From Prostheceraeus crozeri (lineage: Eukaryota > Platyhelminthes > Polycladida > Euryleptidae): a stretch of 64,000 bases of DNA. Shown here in pieces: positions 36,301 through 47,329 of the stretch; position 1 is the stretch's first letter, and the number at the start of each line of letters is the position of its first letter. The stretch is from positions 58,759 to 122,758 of the forward strand of contig CAJQUW010001396.1 of NCBI GenBank assembly GCA_907163375.1. Direction: 5' to 3'. The translations under genes and the position numbers were made by a program. The notes under the pieces were generated by a model. The model was not told the origin of the DNA and searched no databases. It worked only from the letters and a program-made list of their open reading frames with translations.

Positions 36301-37436
36301 TCTATCCATAACTCGTATATTCTTTAACAACTTTTAAAGAAACGAATATTATGCACAGATGACCGAATGACCCAGCCTTCAACACTTTATAAGGTGCAAT
36401 TAAATTTATTATGTAAACAATATTTATCGTTTGCATATTTGCATCCACAGAGTAGGACCCATTTGGTTATATCTTTATTGTTTTTATATGAAGACCAATT
36501 TAAGTGATAGAGTAGTAGCCCACAGAGTGTGAAATTATATTATATAACACCGAAATAAAGAACGATCTGGGAAAGATATCAGAAAATAAAAGAACACTCA
36601 AAAGGTAGACTTGTTGAAGATACCATATAGTATATAACAACAGTTGCTTAGCCGAATATGAAAGCACTGTGATAATTAAAAGATAAGCTATCGCACAAGT
36701 AATTCATTCAATCCCACAATACCGCATGCAATAGGTTCACAGCAGAATACAACATAATGGCGTACTTGCACATTGGATCTCCTCAATCAAAAATTCGTTC
36801 CGCCGCCCTTACTGTACAGCTTACTTGCTCTTTTACGCAAGATGGGCATCGTCAGATATCATACATCTGAATATTTCCCCATTTAAATGCAGTCCTAGCT
36901 ATTACAATAATGTGACAATGCTACTTGTAGAATCTGCAAAATATATAAGAAGAAAATCGATGGGAAGTTTATAATGTGTGTAGACAATGTATGACAGTAT
37001 GGATCATTCCATTATAGTTATCACAATCATGAACTCAAGCATTAATATAAGATTCCTTTGTCTCCTCACATGAGGAGTTTGAAAGCTTTGGGTAAATCAA
37101 ACATTGCGGAGAAAATCTAAAAGAGGTAAAATCTGACTTTTTAGCAAATTTTATGTCAAATTCTTGCTCTGAGTATTTCAGTCAGAAGTCTGTAATTGTT
37201 GCTGCAAAACAATGGAGGCAGCAAAGTCTGTCGCTAAGAGCTATCGTATTTGCATCAAAAGAGAAGATGAACAAATTTTCCATTATCATCACTCACCTAA
37301 AACCAGTTTTCACTGCATTCTCACTGCTCCATTTCATAAATAAATGTCAACCACACAAGAAACCAAAATTTGCGCGCGTCAGGTAACTTGAATAACATTT
37401 CTAAGCCTTCAATCAGATTGTGCTTAGAGATAAAAC

Positions 37437-38186
37437 ATGAACATCTTGAATGGACTGTTTCTATTCTTCATCTGCCGCAAAGGAGTGGACAGCTGCACGT
37501 GGCCGTTCATATCAGTCTTTGGGATCTGCCTTCATTGGAATACAAGTCATAAATTAGGTTGGTGTGAGTCTCAAGCCTACTGTGCAGAGAAAAATGGAGA
37601 ATTGATTTACGGCAAAAATGCTCTTGTTCTCAACCACAACAATTGGAACATCCGTCCTTTCTGGATCGGATTAACTGATACTCTACACGAAAGACGAGAG
37701 AATAAAAGTGGATGGCAATGGACAAACAAAAAAGACAATACAAACTCGAAATTATTGAATTGGTGGTCAACAGAACCAAGCACGCCTGGTCAAGATTATG
37801 TTGCATACGCGTTTTACTCCGTTATACATCTACATTTCTTTGATCTACCTGATACGAAGACACCCAAGTTTCAGTTTACTCCCGTTTGTCAACCGCGAGT
37901 TGGTACACAGTCGTCACACAAGCGTGAATATTTCTTCAAAAAAACTGAAGTCGCGGTGTATGCTGACAAGTATGACTACGCAGGAAATGGTGGATGTTGG
38001 AGACAAATTGAAGGAGGAAATCTTCATCTTTTGGAATGCATTGCAGAATGTTCTTCAGAGAAGCATCAGTGGTGTGTAGCCATTTACCACCATGAAGAGA
38101 AAGGTTTGTGTCAGCTTGTTCTCTACACGGATCAAAGCTTGGATATGGGCGATGGACGAGGATGGAACAAGTACGTGAGAGAGTGA
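37437..38186 (+). CDS. Secreted C-type lectin domain protein with PAN-like C-terminal part
   Basis: The gene is 249 codons, intronless, with a hydrophobic start (MNILNGLFLFFIC) as signal peptide. Residues ~20-152 are a C-type lectin domain: CLHWNTSHKLGWCESQAYC (domain start and WxExxxxC), FWIGLTD at ~75, a WQW and NWWSTEPSTPGQD (EPS at the sugar/calcium-loop position, with no canonical EPN or QPD), and a closing VCQ. Residues ~187-235 hold a second cysteine cluster (GGCWR...CIAECSSEKHQWCVAIYH...GLCQL) that resembles a PAN/apple fold. Secreted lectins of this kind act in recognition or immunity; the ligand is unknown. It lies inside a TAF6-like intron on the same strand. Confidence 0.75.
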   Translation: MNILNGLFLFFICRKGVDSCTWPFISVFGICLHWNTSHKLGWCESQAYCAEKNGELIYGKNALVLNHNNWNIRPFWIGLTDTLHERRENKSGWQWTNKKDNTNSKLLNWWSTEPSTPGQDYVAYAFYSVIHLHFFDLPDTKTPKFQFTPVCQPRVGTQSSHKREYFFKKTEVAVYADKYDYAGNGGCWRQIEGGNLHLLECIAECSSEKHQWCVAIYHHEEKGLCQLVLYTDQSLDMGDGRGWNKYVRE

Positions 38187-38989
38187 AATCCATGCCTCTA
38201 AGACTATGAAAATACCAATGTAGTCTTAAACATGTAAATGTTGTCGTGACGTGTAAATGATCAAACCGATCAATGACAAAAACGTAATAGAAGCCGTGTT
38301 CTCTACAAACCTACGTAAACACTGTGCTGATATAAAACGTGTCTTGTATGTTTTGCATTCTTCAAAATTCACTTCAGCCCTATCCATACATGGAGCGGCT
38401 TTTCACTCTTATTGCTTCATTTCTAGCGTGACATTTCAATGAACTAAGTCAATTGACATTACACTCTTAGCAATATGAACTAGATCAATACTGAGCATCA
38501 AACTTCAAATATCTTTTGATGAGCTTGTTGAATGAGTTTTTATAATGCATCTCCATTCTGGCACGAACTCCTCATCTAGTATCATCTTTCAGAATTATTT
38601 CATTTTAATTGAGATACCTTTTCTATCATAACTGTTGTATGATTCATGCGTTCATATGTAGTTCTGCAGATTGTCTGAGTTTTTAGTATCTATAGTTATT
38701 GCAGAAAAGACAGCAAGAAATTATTAAGAAGTGTGTGATTTGTTATCTTCAACTTAATGGAATCCACTTCTTTGAATAAATGTTTTGAGGAAATGATGCC
38801 GCTGTAAAGTTGTTGATCTTCTTAAGTGTTTTAGGAATAGAAGGAAGTTTGGAATCTCTAGGAATCCAAGGGGCAGCTGGATGACTCGGAAATGGATAAG
38901 TGGCTGCCTAGTAATCACCATTTTGGGAATTAGGCCGGTTTATTTCGGTCTGGGACAGACCCAGGATTTTCAATTTACGATTTTTTAAT

Positions 38990-39520
38990 GAAGTACGTGT
39001 AACTAGGCAAAATGTTCATGTTTATAATAATCATTTTGCATCTACTGATATGATCAGATATATTTGTGTAGCCTATTTTCTTATAACCACCTGAAACTTT
39101 CTGATTTATAGATTGAAGAATAGATGTACTAGTATGCATAATGCACTGTTTTGTAAATAATTTGACTACCGTTTACATTACTGCAGTCATACCGATTACG
39201 TCATACTTCACCCGCTATGTATCCTACATAGCTTCTGTGTGCTTAGCTATGCGGTATCGACTTATCTCGTGTGCTTCACGAATTCGTGACCTCTGGCAAA
39301 TGCGTCAGTAAATAGGAATTCCCACATGAAATTCAACCAGAGAAAGTGGTGTCAACGATCTAAGACAATGAGAACATTGCATCGCAAAGCTTGGACTTGG
39401 TTTTAGATAAATTATCTTGGCTATTTGTCATGTTTTGAATCGAATTGGAAAGAGCTAAATTTTCTAAATAAAGAGCTAATTTTCGATATTCGCTATCTCC
39501 AATTCAATTCAAAACTTGGA
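38990..39520. repeat. Duplicated segment, copy B (empty SINE site)
   Basis: It aligns with 32305-33076 but lacks the SINE: after CATTACTGCAGT it continues CATACCGATTACGTCATAC, where copy A carries the 226-bp insert. The divergence between the copies is roughly 10-15% by eye. The same orientation as copy A argues for two insertions of one repeat family or a segmental duplication. Confidence 0.75.
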
Positions 39521-39832
39521 CTTGGTTGCATATTTTAGTAGAAGTGCATGGAGCATGATCTTGATAATTAGCCTTTGAAGTAGGCTGTATAGTGACAGTT
39601 TTTATGGCATATTTTCATAGATTTATCCAATATCATCACTTATCTTCTCTTTTCCTGAATTTATATTTAGAATATTGATATATAGGCCTATTTACACTGT
39701 AAAGTTTTGATTGAAAAAAGTACTAATATATGTCTCATAGAGGCAGTTTTGATCTCTGGAATAGGCCCACTTATAGTTAGAAGCTTGACGGAAAGGTTCT
39801 GTAAAGAACCCACTCGAATGTAAATCATTGAC

Positions 39833-40058
39833 CGGCGCTGTGGCCTTGTGGTGGAGTGCTCGCTCTGCGTCCGGGAGATCTTGGTTCAAATCTTGGTCAG
39901 GTCAAACCTAAGACTTTTAAAATAGGTACACTCTGCATTCTTGCTGAACACTCAGCACAAAAGGAATGAGAGTGGTAAATGACAACTCGGCCACATGGAA
40001 GAAAGGCTCCGTGCCTAATGTGCTTCCGAGTATAAACAAGGTTCATTTATTTATTTTT
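39833..40058 (+). mobile_element. tRNA-derived SINE, copy 2 (226 bp)
   Basis: The same element as at 32523, about 90% identical by eye, with the same start (CGGCGCTGTGG) and T-rich end. It is flanked by ATTGAC (39827-39832 and 40059-40064), a 6-bp target-site duplication. The B box is slightly decayed (GGTTCAAAT). Confidence 0.85.
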
Positions 40059-42212
40059 ATTGACTATATAATTTTCTCTCTCTGGTCGGAAAAATTTCAT
40101 TTTAGAAATATTTATCATCTAATCACTATAGGGCTACACAATTTAGCACTATCAATTTCATTGATCGTAAATATGTAAGTTGACACTTATAAATTAACGT
40201 TTGCAGCAATGCCCATTTGATAAAACATCAATTTTGCTTCAATAATGTAGCTTAATTACGAGCATTATCTTCCTTTACAAAAATCCATCCTAGTAAGTAA
40301 TATCATTAGCATAATATTAGGCCTGCGAGTAGTGAAGAAAACTGCAGTGATGATCAGATGAAACCTTTTGTGCATCACTGTATAAGATGATTGCCATGTT
40401 GATGTAAAACCTAATTAAGGATCATGTATTCGTGACATGATCCACTTCGCATGACTTTAGCTCACATATCCCTATCTAATAAATATTTGAAAATATCAAT
40501 GTGCTTTGCAATATTCAGATAAAAGAGAAGGTCAAAGTTTTAGGCTAACTTAGTAGTTGGGAGCATGGCAGTAAGAGAAATTTCCGTACCACGTTAGAAA
40601 TTATAAAATCATATTCATGCTGCTGAATTTTCTAGCAGTATTTTTGTTGATTTTTGCAACACTATGTTTGAACTATTCTGTGAAACAATCTTAGAATCTA
40701 CATTATTTGTCTAAAATTGAAGCAATCTAAATCGATCACTGGATCTGATCATTGATAAAGCACAAAAGCTAGTTTTAAAATCAGCCGATTCGCTCTTCTA
40801 AATACGAATCGGTTGGGTGGTCTGTTCACAAAATGCAATTAAATTGTGGACATCACTACAGCAACAATAAAGAAAACTCAAGTAGGTCTTAAGACCTGAA
40901 ATACCCTGATACTCCATCCTTACTCCTGATATACTAATTCTGACATCTTTCTACCATCCACATTACTGTGACGCATTTATAACACTAAAGGTAATTGCTT
41001 TCCACTGAAGAGTCAATCGTTGTATATAGCCTAATTAACTTCTGATTGTCATCATAAGGGTATTAAACTTTAAAATCAATCATCGCGTAGAACTTCGTAG
41101 GAATGTCGCGATCTCCATTCTTAACCCCTATATCAAGCTACAACACATAGCGTTCACTTTCTGATGAAATTATGCAACGTTGAGTACAGTTGCATTGATC
41201 GATCTGCAGTCAATTCAAATGCAGACATACCCCGCAGCTGAGCAAGGCACATGGGTTTTTTTTGTTCAGTTTTGTTAAGGTGAAAAGTCCGGAATGGCGG
41301 ATTTTGCTGTAGTCTATTTTGTCTTATTATTAAATACTTCAAGCAGGTGGATTGGCTGGCAGTGCTGCCTCTGCGTTCGGCAGTCCTGGAATCAAAGCTT
41401 CCATCATCGTCTATATTAGGATCGTCTTTAATTTCTTCTTATTCTCCTTTATTGTTAAAATGCTTTGAGTTTCGCATCTTCATTGGTTTATATCATTAAC
41501 TTTTTTTGCGTTTTCAATTGAAATATTACATTGATGTGCTTACGGCCCAGTGGCGTCGTCTCCGTGCCTGCTAGGCCTTCACCGCATATCCAAAAATAAT
41601 TACTTATGTTCATAAAGCAAAAGGTTAAAATTGCTTTCATTTGTTTTTGAGAGCATCTTTACATTTATATACACTTTACAAGTTTGCTGTTTCAAGTCAC
41701 TGCTCTCAAATAAGAGCGCCAGCGCTCAGCTGCTGTGAACTGTGGGATCTTCAATGTTGGATCTTCAAGCAATCACACAATGCGCTGGAGATTACAAAGA
41801 TTTGTGTGGTGCATGGCAGTTGGAGCACGTGCGCTTACCTCGATAGTTCGACTCGTTTTCTGCCGATAGAAACGCAATAACAGATACATGGCAACCATAC
41901 AAGAAAAGATCTATTTATAAATTCATAGATTCAGATAGAGAGAGGTGCAAATTTTCCCTGTATGGAGAAGAATGATGACGTTGAATCCAAGTTGAATCGT
42001 CGTGTCTGCGTTCACCAATTAAAATTTAAAGATTTAAAATTAAGAAAGATAAGGAATGAAAATTAAGATTTAATTATCTTATGCAGTTCATGCTGTCTGC
42101 TGCAGAAATATGAATCCACTATGGAGCGAAGGCCTATGATCTGATAGCACGAGACGCCACTGTGACGGCCTTAGTATAAGTAACATCGCGGTGAACAGGA
42201 TGTTGTAATTTA

Positions 42213-42300
42213 TCTTTCGTTGAATTAAAATTCGTCCAAGTGTTTCACTCCTTTTTGTTTTTCGCAAAAAAACTTGGAAGAATTTTAATTCAACGAAAGA
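42213..42300. repeat. Short hairpin repeat (29-bp arms)
   Basis: TCTTTCGTTGAATTAAAATT and the rest of the arm (42213-42241) pairs with 42272-42300 with one mismatch across 29 bases; the loop is 30 bases. It is an intronic palindromic MITE remnant. No coding function. Confidence 0.7.
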
Positions 42301-43469
42301 AGCCTTAGTGTAGTTTGTCATCCTAATTAATATTTATCCGGAATGATGGATTTTTCATATGGAACCGTAGACGAATCCTTCAAAAGGGCACTTTAATCAT
42401 GAGTAGAGCAATGCCCAACTAGTTTGATTGCGCAATATTTTTCTGAAACGTGAATAGGACACCAGTACTTCGACAACCCTGATGAATTTTTACATGATTA
42501 TCACCCATAGTACAGTAAGGAGCCATGATTCAAGCTAGGGATTACTCAATGAAGGAATCAATGAATTATTTTGTTGAATGATTATTTAAATTAAGTAATA
42601 GTATTCCATTTAATGGAAAGAAAATATCAGAGTTTCTAGCCTTAGGGAATTATTTCCATCAAACCAGTTCGTCAAACTTGCATTTGTACCATTTTATGTA
42701 AAATAAGGAGGCAGTTTTACCCTCGAAATATTGTTCAAGAACTTGATAGATATTTATACAGAAGCTAGGCTTATTGAGCTCATATTAAAAACTACAGTCG
42801 AGACTTCCTATAACGAACATTGTCCATGGACCCCAATTTTTTTATTATTTTTGATAGGAATCGAATGAAGAAAGATATTGTTGAATCCAGATCATATGGA
42901 AATGAAATGTTTGAATTTTATCTTCCCGAACTGACTCGTCTCATTGTGATTAAAAACTACCTTTGTGGTCAAATCTACAAAGTCGATGCAGCTGGATTGT
43001 ATACAGAAGGTCACATCGAACACTCTTACAAAGATATTGAGATTCTGAATCTCCTAGATTTAAATTGTCAACTGATAGAGTGACGTCTGCACGAGTGCAA
43101 CGGGAAGCCATGAGTAGAAATCGCTTTGTATTATAATGCATATTAAAGTAATTACAACGCGTGCTTTCATTCATTCGATCATTTGATGCTTGAAGGGCAT
43201 TTATGTATTATGAGTGCACTATTTAAAATGGCAAAGACGCAAGTTATTGAATTTCTAAAGTCCGCAAGATAAAAGTCAAAAAGAATATACTCGGTGTACT
43301 TTCCTCGCCATAACGAACCTTTCACATGGATCCCGCGAGGTTTGTTGTAGCGAGTCTCCACTGTATTTAATCATGGAGCTTTAAGAAAATTATTTTTTAT
43401 TGAAAAACAAGATTGCTTCTTCCAACCTCTGTTACGATGGTATCTAATATCACCTCTATTTCCTTTCAG

Positions 43470-43565
43470 TGTAAGAAGAAATGTTTGAAACTGATAGAAA
43501 TTGTTCTATTAGCTTTGAAGGCTATCGTAGAAAATGAACAAATTTGCTTGACAGTCGGAGCTGTG
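43470..43565 (+). CDS. TAF6/TAF6L-family exon in helical C-terminal domain
   Basis: The exon is 96 nt, 32 codons, phase 0 at both ends, with acceptor CTATTTCCTTTCAG and donor GTG|GTAAGT. It encodes CKKKCLKLIEIVLLALKAIV, then ENEQICLTVGAV. It corresponds to [25 protein letters not shown] in TAF6 and LEQLHRLLQVARSLFRNPHLCL in TAF6L (hydrophobic helix, then N-x-x-(I/L)-x-L). Confidence 0.65.
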
Positions 43566-43902
43566 GTAAGTTTTGCTCTTTTATCATATACCAATCCAAC
43601 AAGTCATGCTGATTTGACTGAAAATGAATATCAAGCATTTTTATTTGAGATATTACTATCATTGACTTGTTTAGATTGAATTTCAATCACAGATTATAAT
43701 CTTATATCTACAATCGATGCGTACATGTAAATTTCCGGGACCATTTATACATTTTCGGCGAAGAGTTTCAATCATGCGTCATTGATACTTTTTGTCTTAA
43801 TGGTTTCTGATCATAGTAAATCGTATTCTTTTGCTTCTATTTGCGAGATCGTTGATGGTAATGTAGTGTCAGTTCTGTTCTGGAGTATCCAGATGTGTTA
43901 TC

Positions 43903-45182
43903 TACACTCGGCGACATAACGTTTGCCCCACCTGCAGAAATCGACAATATTTCAACTTTTTTGCCTCTTATTCGCAAACTACACCTTCGATTGCCACAAC
44001 ATTTGCAGACAAACATAATTAGCACATGGGCTTTCTAATGGTGGCATCTGCATTCCGCCATCGAATCGACAAGTTACTATAAAAAATTATGAGTGTCATG
44101 GAAACATTGACATAGTTGACCAGTTTGCGAGTCAGGCGATGCATTTCACAGGCAAGTAAAGATAGTTTCTGACTCGGATCTAATTTATTGGTCGAAAATA
44201 AAAGGATTTAAAGTTACAGCGTGACGGGCCTTCGGCGTCCAGCGCCTTCTTAACGGTCGATGGTCAAATGGCGGTCTGCAAACTCGGTGTGAAGATTTAT
44301 AAAGAAGTGAATGATATTAAGAATTGTGTTGCTTGTTGAATGTGAGGTGATCAAAGTGAGAAGGCAGACTGTAGCAAGGTAATTCATGTCTTCTATTGCT
44401 AAGCTGACGAACACTCGAGACACAACATTCACTGAAGCAAAAGCTATTACACACTTGAGGCCAACAATCAATAGAAGACATGAATTACCTTGCTACAGTC
44501 TGCCTTCTCACTTTGATCACCTCACATTCAACAAGCAACACAATTCTTAATATCATTCACTTCTTTATAAATCTTCACACCGAGTTTGCAGACCGCCATT
44601 TGACCATCGACCGTTAAGAAGGCGCTGGACGCCGAAGGCCCGTCACGCTGTAACTTTAAATCCTTTTATTTTCGACCAATAAATTAGATCCGAGTCAAAA
44701 CCAACTTTACTTGCCTGTGAAATGCATGGAAACATTGTTTTTCACTTGGTATGAGGATATGGTCATTTGGTTGTCTAAAAAACTGCTTACTAACTTTATC
44801 AGTAGTAACAACGGGATAATGACGCTATATCTGACTAAAAGTACGCCATTTAATGTTCCTTTATGCATGAATGATAAATAGAAGACACTGCCTATCAGAT
44901 TTAACCGAAATTCTTACGATCCTCCATCATTCAAGTCAGATTACATGAACAGCTTGAAGTCCTTCATGTGCATGTTTAGACATTCAAAGTTTAAATTTCT
45001 ATTTATAGTAACTTGTCGATTCGATGGCGGAATGCAGATGCCACCGTTAGAAAGCCCATGTGCTAATTATGTTTGTCTGCAAATGTTGCGGCAATCGAAG
45101 GTGTAGTTTGCGAATTAGAGGTAAAAAAGTTGAAATATTGTCGATTTCTGCAGGTGGGGCAAACGTTATGTCGCCGAGTGTA
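43903..45182. mobile_element. TA-flanked foldback MITE, copy 2, carrying a nested foldback
   Basis: The same arms as the element at 15377-16031 (CACTCGGCGACATAACG at both ends, TA at each side), with the inner part in the opposite orientation. A 615-628-bp second foldback (44110-44737) splits it. Without that insert the length is about 652 bp, nearly equal to copy 1. Confidence 0.85.
44110..44724. mobile_element. MULE-like foldback nested inside the MITE
   Basis: The arms 44139-44400 and 44468-44727 are near-perfect inverted copies of about 260 bp, separated by a ~68-base loop. The host MITE sequence CATGGAAACATTG is repeated on both sides (44097-44109 and 44725-44737), and the intact copy at 15377 shows it once, so the target duplication is about 9-13 bp. 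Long inverted ends plus a 9-11-bp duplication are typical of Mutator-like elements. About 30 extra bases on the left are not mirrored on the right. No coding capacity. Confidence 0.8.
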
Positions 45183-45564
45183 TGCTGGTAAATGATTAGT
45201 TTAAAAGAAGGATATTCTAGAGAATATATTTACCATAATTTCCACATGATTCATAATCACTGAAATGAGAATCTAGCAAAGATCCACCACATGCATGCTT
45301 CCTACTTATAATTCAAACTTGCAGTTGAAGTAATAGATTATTTCAGCCATGTCCAGAGTCAACACTGCGTGTAAGCAAATATTTCAAAAGCCTGAGAGCT
45401 ACATTACTGCAACGTCTGTGTCAAATATGTTGTATTTTTTATTTTCAGCAAGAAAGATCTTTTATAGATTTCTAGATAATATTTGGTGATGTTGATCAGG
45501 CCCTATTTGTGTTTTTTGTCATTTTCAATTTCCTTTTCCCGGAAATGGTTTTCTCATCTTTCAG

Positions 45565-45707
45565 AAATCTTCGGTAGTAGAAATTCTCCGGTTTTTAATC
45601 GAAGAAACGTTTCCAATGAGAAATCGGAAAAAGTCTCTTGGAATGTTGCCTCAAGAGATCCTTACTATTAAGGAAATGGCGGCAAAGCTCCTGCTTCCTG
45701 TAATCCA
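45565..45707 (+). CDS. TAF6/TAF6L-family exon in helical C-terminal domain
   Basis: The acceptor is TTCTCATCTTTCAG, and the donor follows ATCCA (GTAAGTAATC at 45708). The exon is 143 nt, so it ends two bases into a codon. It encodes KSSVVEILRFLIEETFPMRN, then RKKSLGMLPQEILTIKEMAA and KLLLPVI. The ending ILTIKEMAAKLLLPVI parallels HWALRDFAARLVAQICK (TAF6) and HWTLRDGAALLLSHIF (TAF6L), a well-conserved point of this domain. The basic RNRKKS insert is unusual. Confidence 0.6.
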
Positions 45708-46000
45708 GTAAGTAATCTGATCCCTTCTTTTAACGTAGAATGTGAATCAGAATAATGTTAACGTAGCTACCTCAAATGTGCATTAACGACATGCTTTTGG
45801 TTGAAGAACTACTGTGGATGGTGATATGTCGAGTTCTGCATTCATGTGTAAACAAACAATAAAAATAAGCTGAAAGCGGACATCATCGAGCAACTGTTTA
45901 TAACTGATTCCGTTGTTTAACTGGACATTAAATACCGGTATACCCTGATATAGCCAACTCTACTGACGTCATGTCATTGTTCTTTGAAGAGTTTCCAAAC

Positions 46001-46066
46001 CATATAATCTACTACACCTTCACATGATTTCTATGATGTGTGATTTTGGAGTAGATTATATGGATA
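46001..46066. repeat. Short hairpin (29-bp arms)
   Basis: CCATATAATCTACTACACC on the left pairs with the complement of GGAGTAGATTATATGG on the right around a short ATGATTTCTATGAT centre, with a few mismatches. It is an intronic palindrome, perhaps a tiny MITE. Confidence 0.6.
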
Positions 46067-46255
46067 GGAAATTTACATAGGGGTCATATAATCTCCTGAA
46101 AAATAGAATATAGAAGATCTCTATTCCGCCAAATTTGTAACAGATTACGTAGTGGTTTGGATGGATCAAGGAAGTCTAGAAAACTACGCAGGTCCAGAAA
46201 TCCTCAGATGGATGCGAGCATAGATATCTAAGTTGTATCGTTGGCTATATAACGT

Positions 46256-46351
46256 TAAGCTACTGATTTTCGGATTTCAATGGTATCAGAATTCACTCGT
46301 CCTTCGGACTCGTGGATTCTGACCATTGAATATCCTCAAATCAGTAGCTTA
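46256..46351. repeat. Hairpin (about 45-bp arms)
   Basis: TAAGCTACTGATTTT at the left end matches the complement of AAATCAGTAGCTTA at the right end, and the centre TCGTCCTTCGGACTCG is itself palindromic. A miniature palindromic element just upstream of the last recognised exon. Confidence 0.65.
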
Positions 46352-46426
46352 TCATATACATATCAGGAATTGGAATCTCATCAAATGCCTTGATACTTTT
46401 CCAATGCTGATAGTAGTTTTCACAAG

Positions 46427-46706
46427 TATTCTTGCAGTTTTGAATTTGATTTTTCGTTGCCATCGGTCGGGAGTTATTTATTTAAAGCAGCAAAAAGCAA
46501 TTTTCTACGACCGTGTAGTTCTTTATTCTCAATACTTTGGCTTAGCCTTCATCAAGGGATACACTACGATTCATGACAGTCTGACACTTGATCCAGCTAC
46601 TGTCATGTCTCTCGTGTATGATAACTTGCGCGAGAAGGATTCAAGTGAGGACTCTTACACTGCGAAGACTGGTGGCAAAAGGCATTCAACGCGGTGCCGG
46701 AAGTAA
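46427..46706 (+). CDS. Candidate last TAF6/TAF6L-family exon
   Basis: After the acceptor TTTTCACAAG the exon completes the split codon of the previous exon (CA + T, His) and stays open to a stop at 46704; a GTAAGAGC donor at 46703 is an alternative end. It encodes QQKAIFYDRVVLYSQYFGLA, then FIKGYTTI. This parallels QKILADPVRPLCCHYGAVVG with GLHALG in TAF6L and RYGSIAGLAELG in TAF6, the next block of the domain. A basic, serine-rich tail follows. A stronger acceptor 13 bases later would give another frame with an early stop, so this exon is less sure than the others. Confidence 0.45.
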
Positions 46707-46912
46707 GAGCGATCTATTTGGACCAGCACGACGGCGACGGAATCAGCTGTTGATGGAAACCATCAGCAGAGCGACCCTGAAGTGGACGGAGCAGATATGG
46801 GTTCATCCTGACTGCAATGATGTCAACTCTTCGCCAAGGTAACCAAGGAAAAGGGATGCAGAAAAAGAAATTGTAATGAATGTCGTTCAGAAAATTCAAA
46901 CCAACCTATCTA

Positions 46913-47313
46913 TGGAATGCAACCTAGACCCTTAGTAGAGCATAGACATTGAGACATGCTAACACAGACTTTTAACAAAAATATCATGGATTACTTGAGA
47001 TGTAAAAGGATAAAAAAACTAATCTACAAAGAAAGGAAAAATAAAAGTTTTGTCACAGAGTTAGTGAGGTTAAGTAGCATTTCAGTATGCCTTGCTTAAT
47101 AATTGAAATTAATTATTTAAGAAAGAAAGAAAGATCAAAGCAAGGCCTACTTAAATTTTACTTGATCTGACTAATTCTGTCTAACTTTTATTTTCCTTTT
47201 TTGTAGATTAGCCTTTTTGTCCTTTTTTTATTTCTCAAGTAATCCATAATATTTGTGTTACAATTCTGTGTTAGCATGTCTTAATGTCCATACCCTACTA
47301 AGGTTCTGGGTTG
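46913..47313. mobile_element. Degenerate foldback MITE beside the Polinton
   Basis: The left arm 46913-47098 and right arm 47125-47313 are inverted copies with roughly 80-85% identity by eye, beginning AATGCAACCTAGACCCTTAG and ending CTAAGGTTCTGGGTTGCAT. Shared landmarks are ACATGCTAACACAGA and ATGGATTACTTGAGA. It is older than the other foldbacks. It ends about 20 bases before the repeats at the Polinton's left edge. Confidence 0.7.
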
Positions 47314-47329
47314 CATAGTAATGGGCAAA

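Larger units (their letters stand above)
29604..43469. other. 13.9-kb intron with nested transposons, SINEs and a lectin gene
   Basis: Bounded by phase-0 TAF6-like exons. It holds two nested hAT-like elements (29676-30576), a duplicated repeat (32305-33076 and 38990-39520), two SINEs, a LINE scrap (33067-33324), the C-type lectin gene (37437-38186) and a short hairpin (42213-42300). The stretches 30577-32300, 33330-37430 and 40060-42200 are AT-rich with nothing I can name, apart from a GC-richer patch at 35400-35640. Confidence 0.55.
6441..46706 (+). other. Gene span: TAF6/TAF6L-family gene, seven exons seen
   Basis: Exons at 6441-6764, 10208-10294, 12043-12372, 29526-29603, 43470-43565, 45565-45707 and 46427-46702/46706 read as one protein with consistent splice phases. 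The order of parts matches TAF6 or TAF6L: histone fold, PLxGF link, acidic/basic linker, then the helical (HEAT-like) TAF6C domain. TAF6 pairs with TAF9 in TFIID, and TAF6L does so in SAGA/PCAF complexes. I cannot decide between the paralogues; the divergence favours TAF6L slightly, while the PLRGF link resembles TAF6. Introns reach 17 kb and are full of mobile DNA plus two nested genes. The comparison is from memory of the family. Confidence 0.65.

Noticed and set aside
46440-46600. Alternative exon from the stronger acceptor TTCTTGCAG at 46439
   Set aside because: In the phase required by the preceding exon it meets an early stop, and the upstream acceptor frame aligns better with TAF6/TAF6L.
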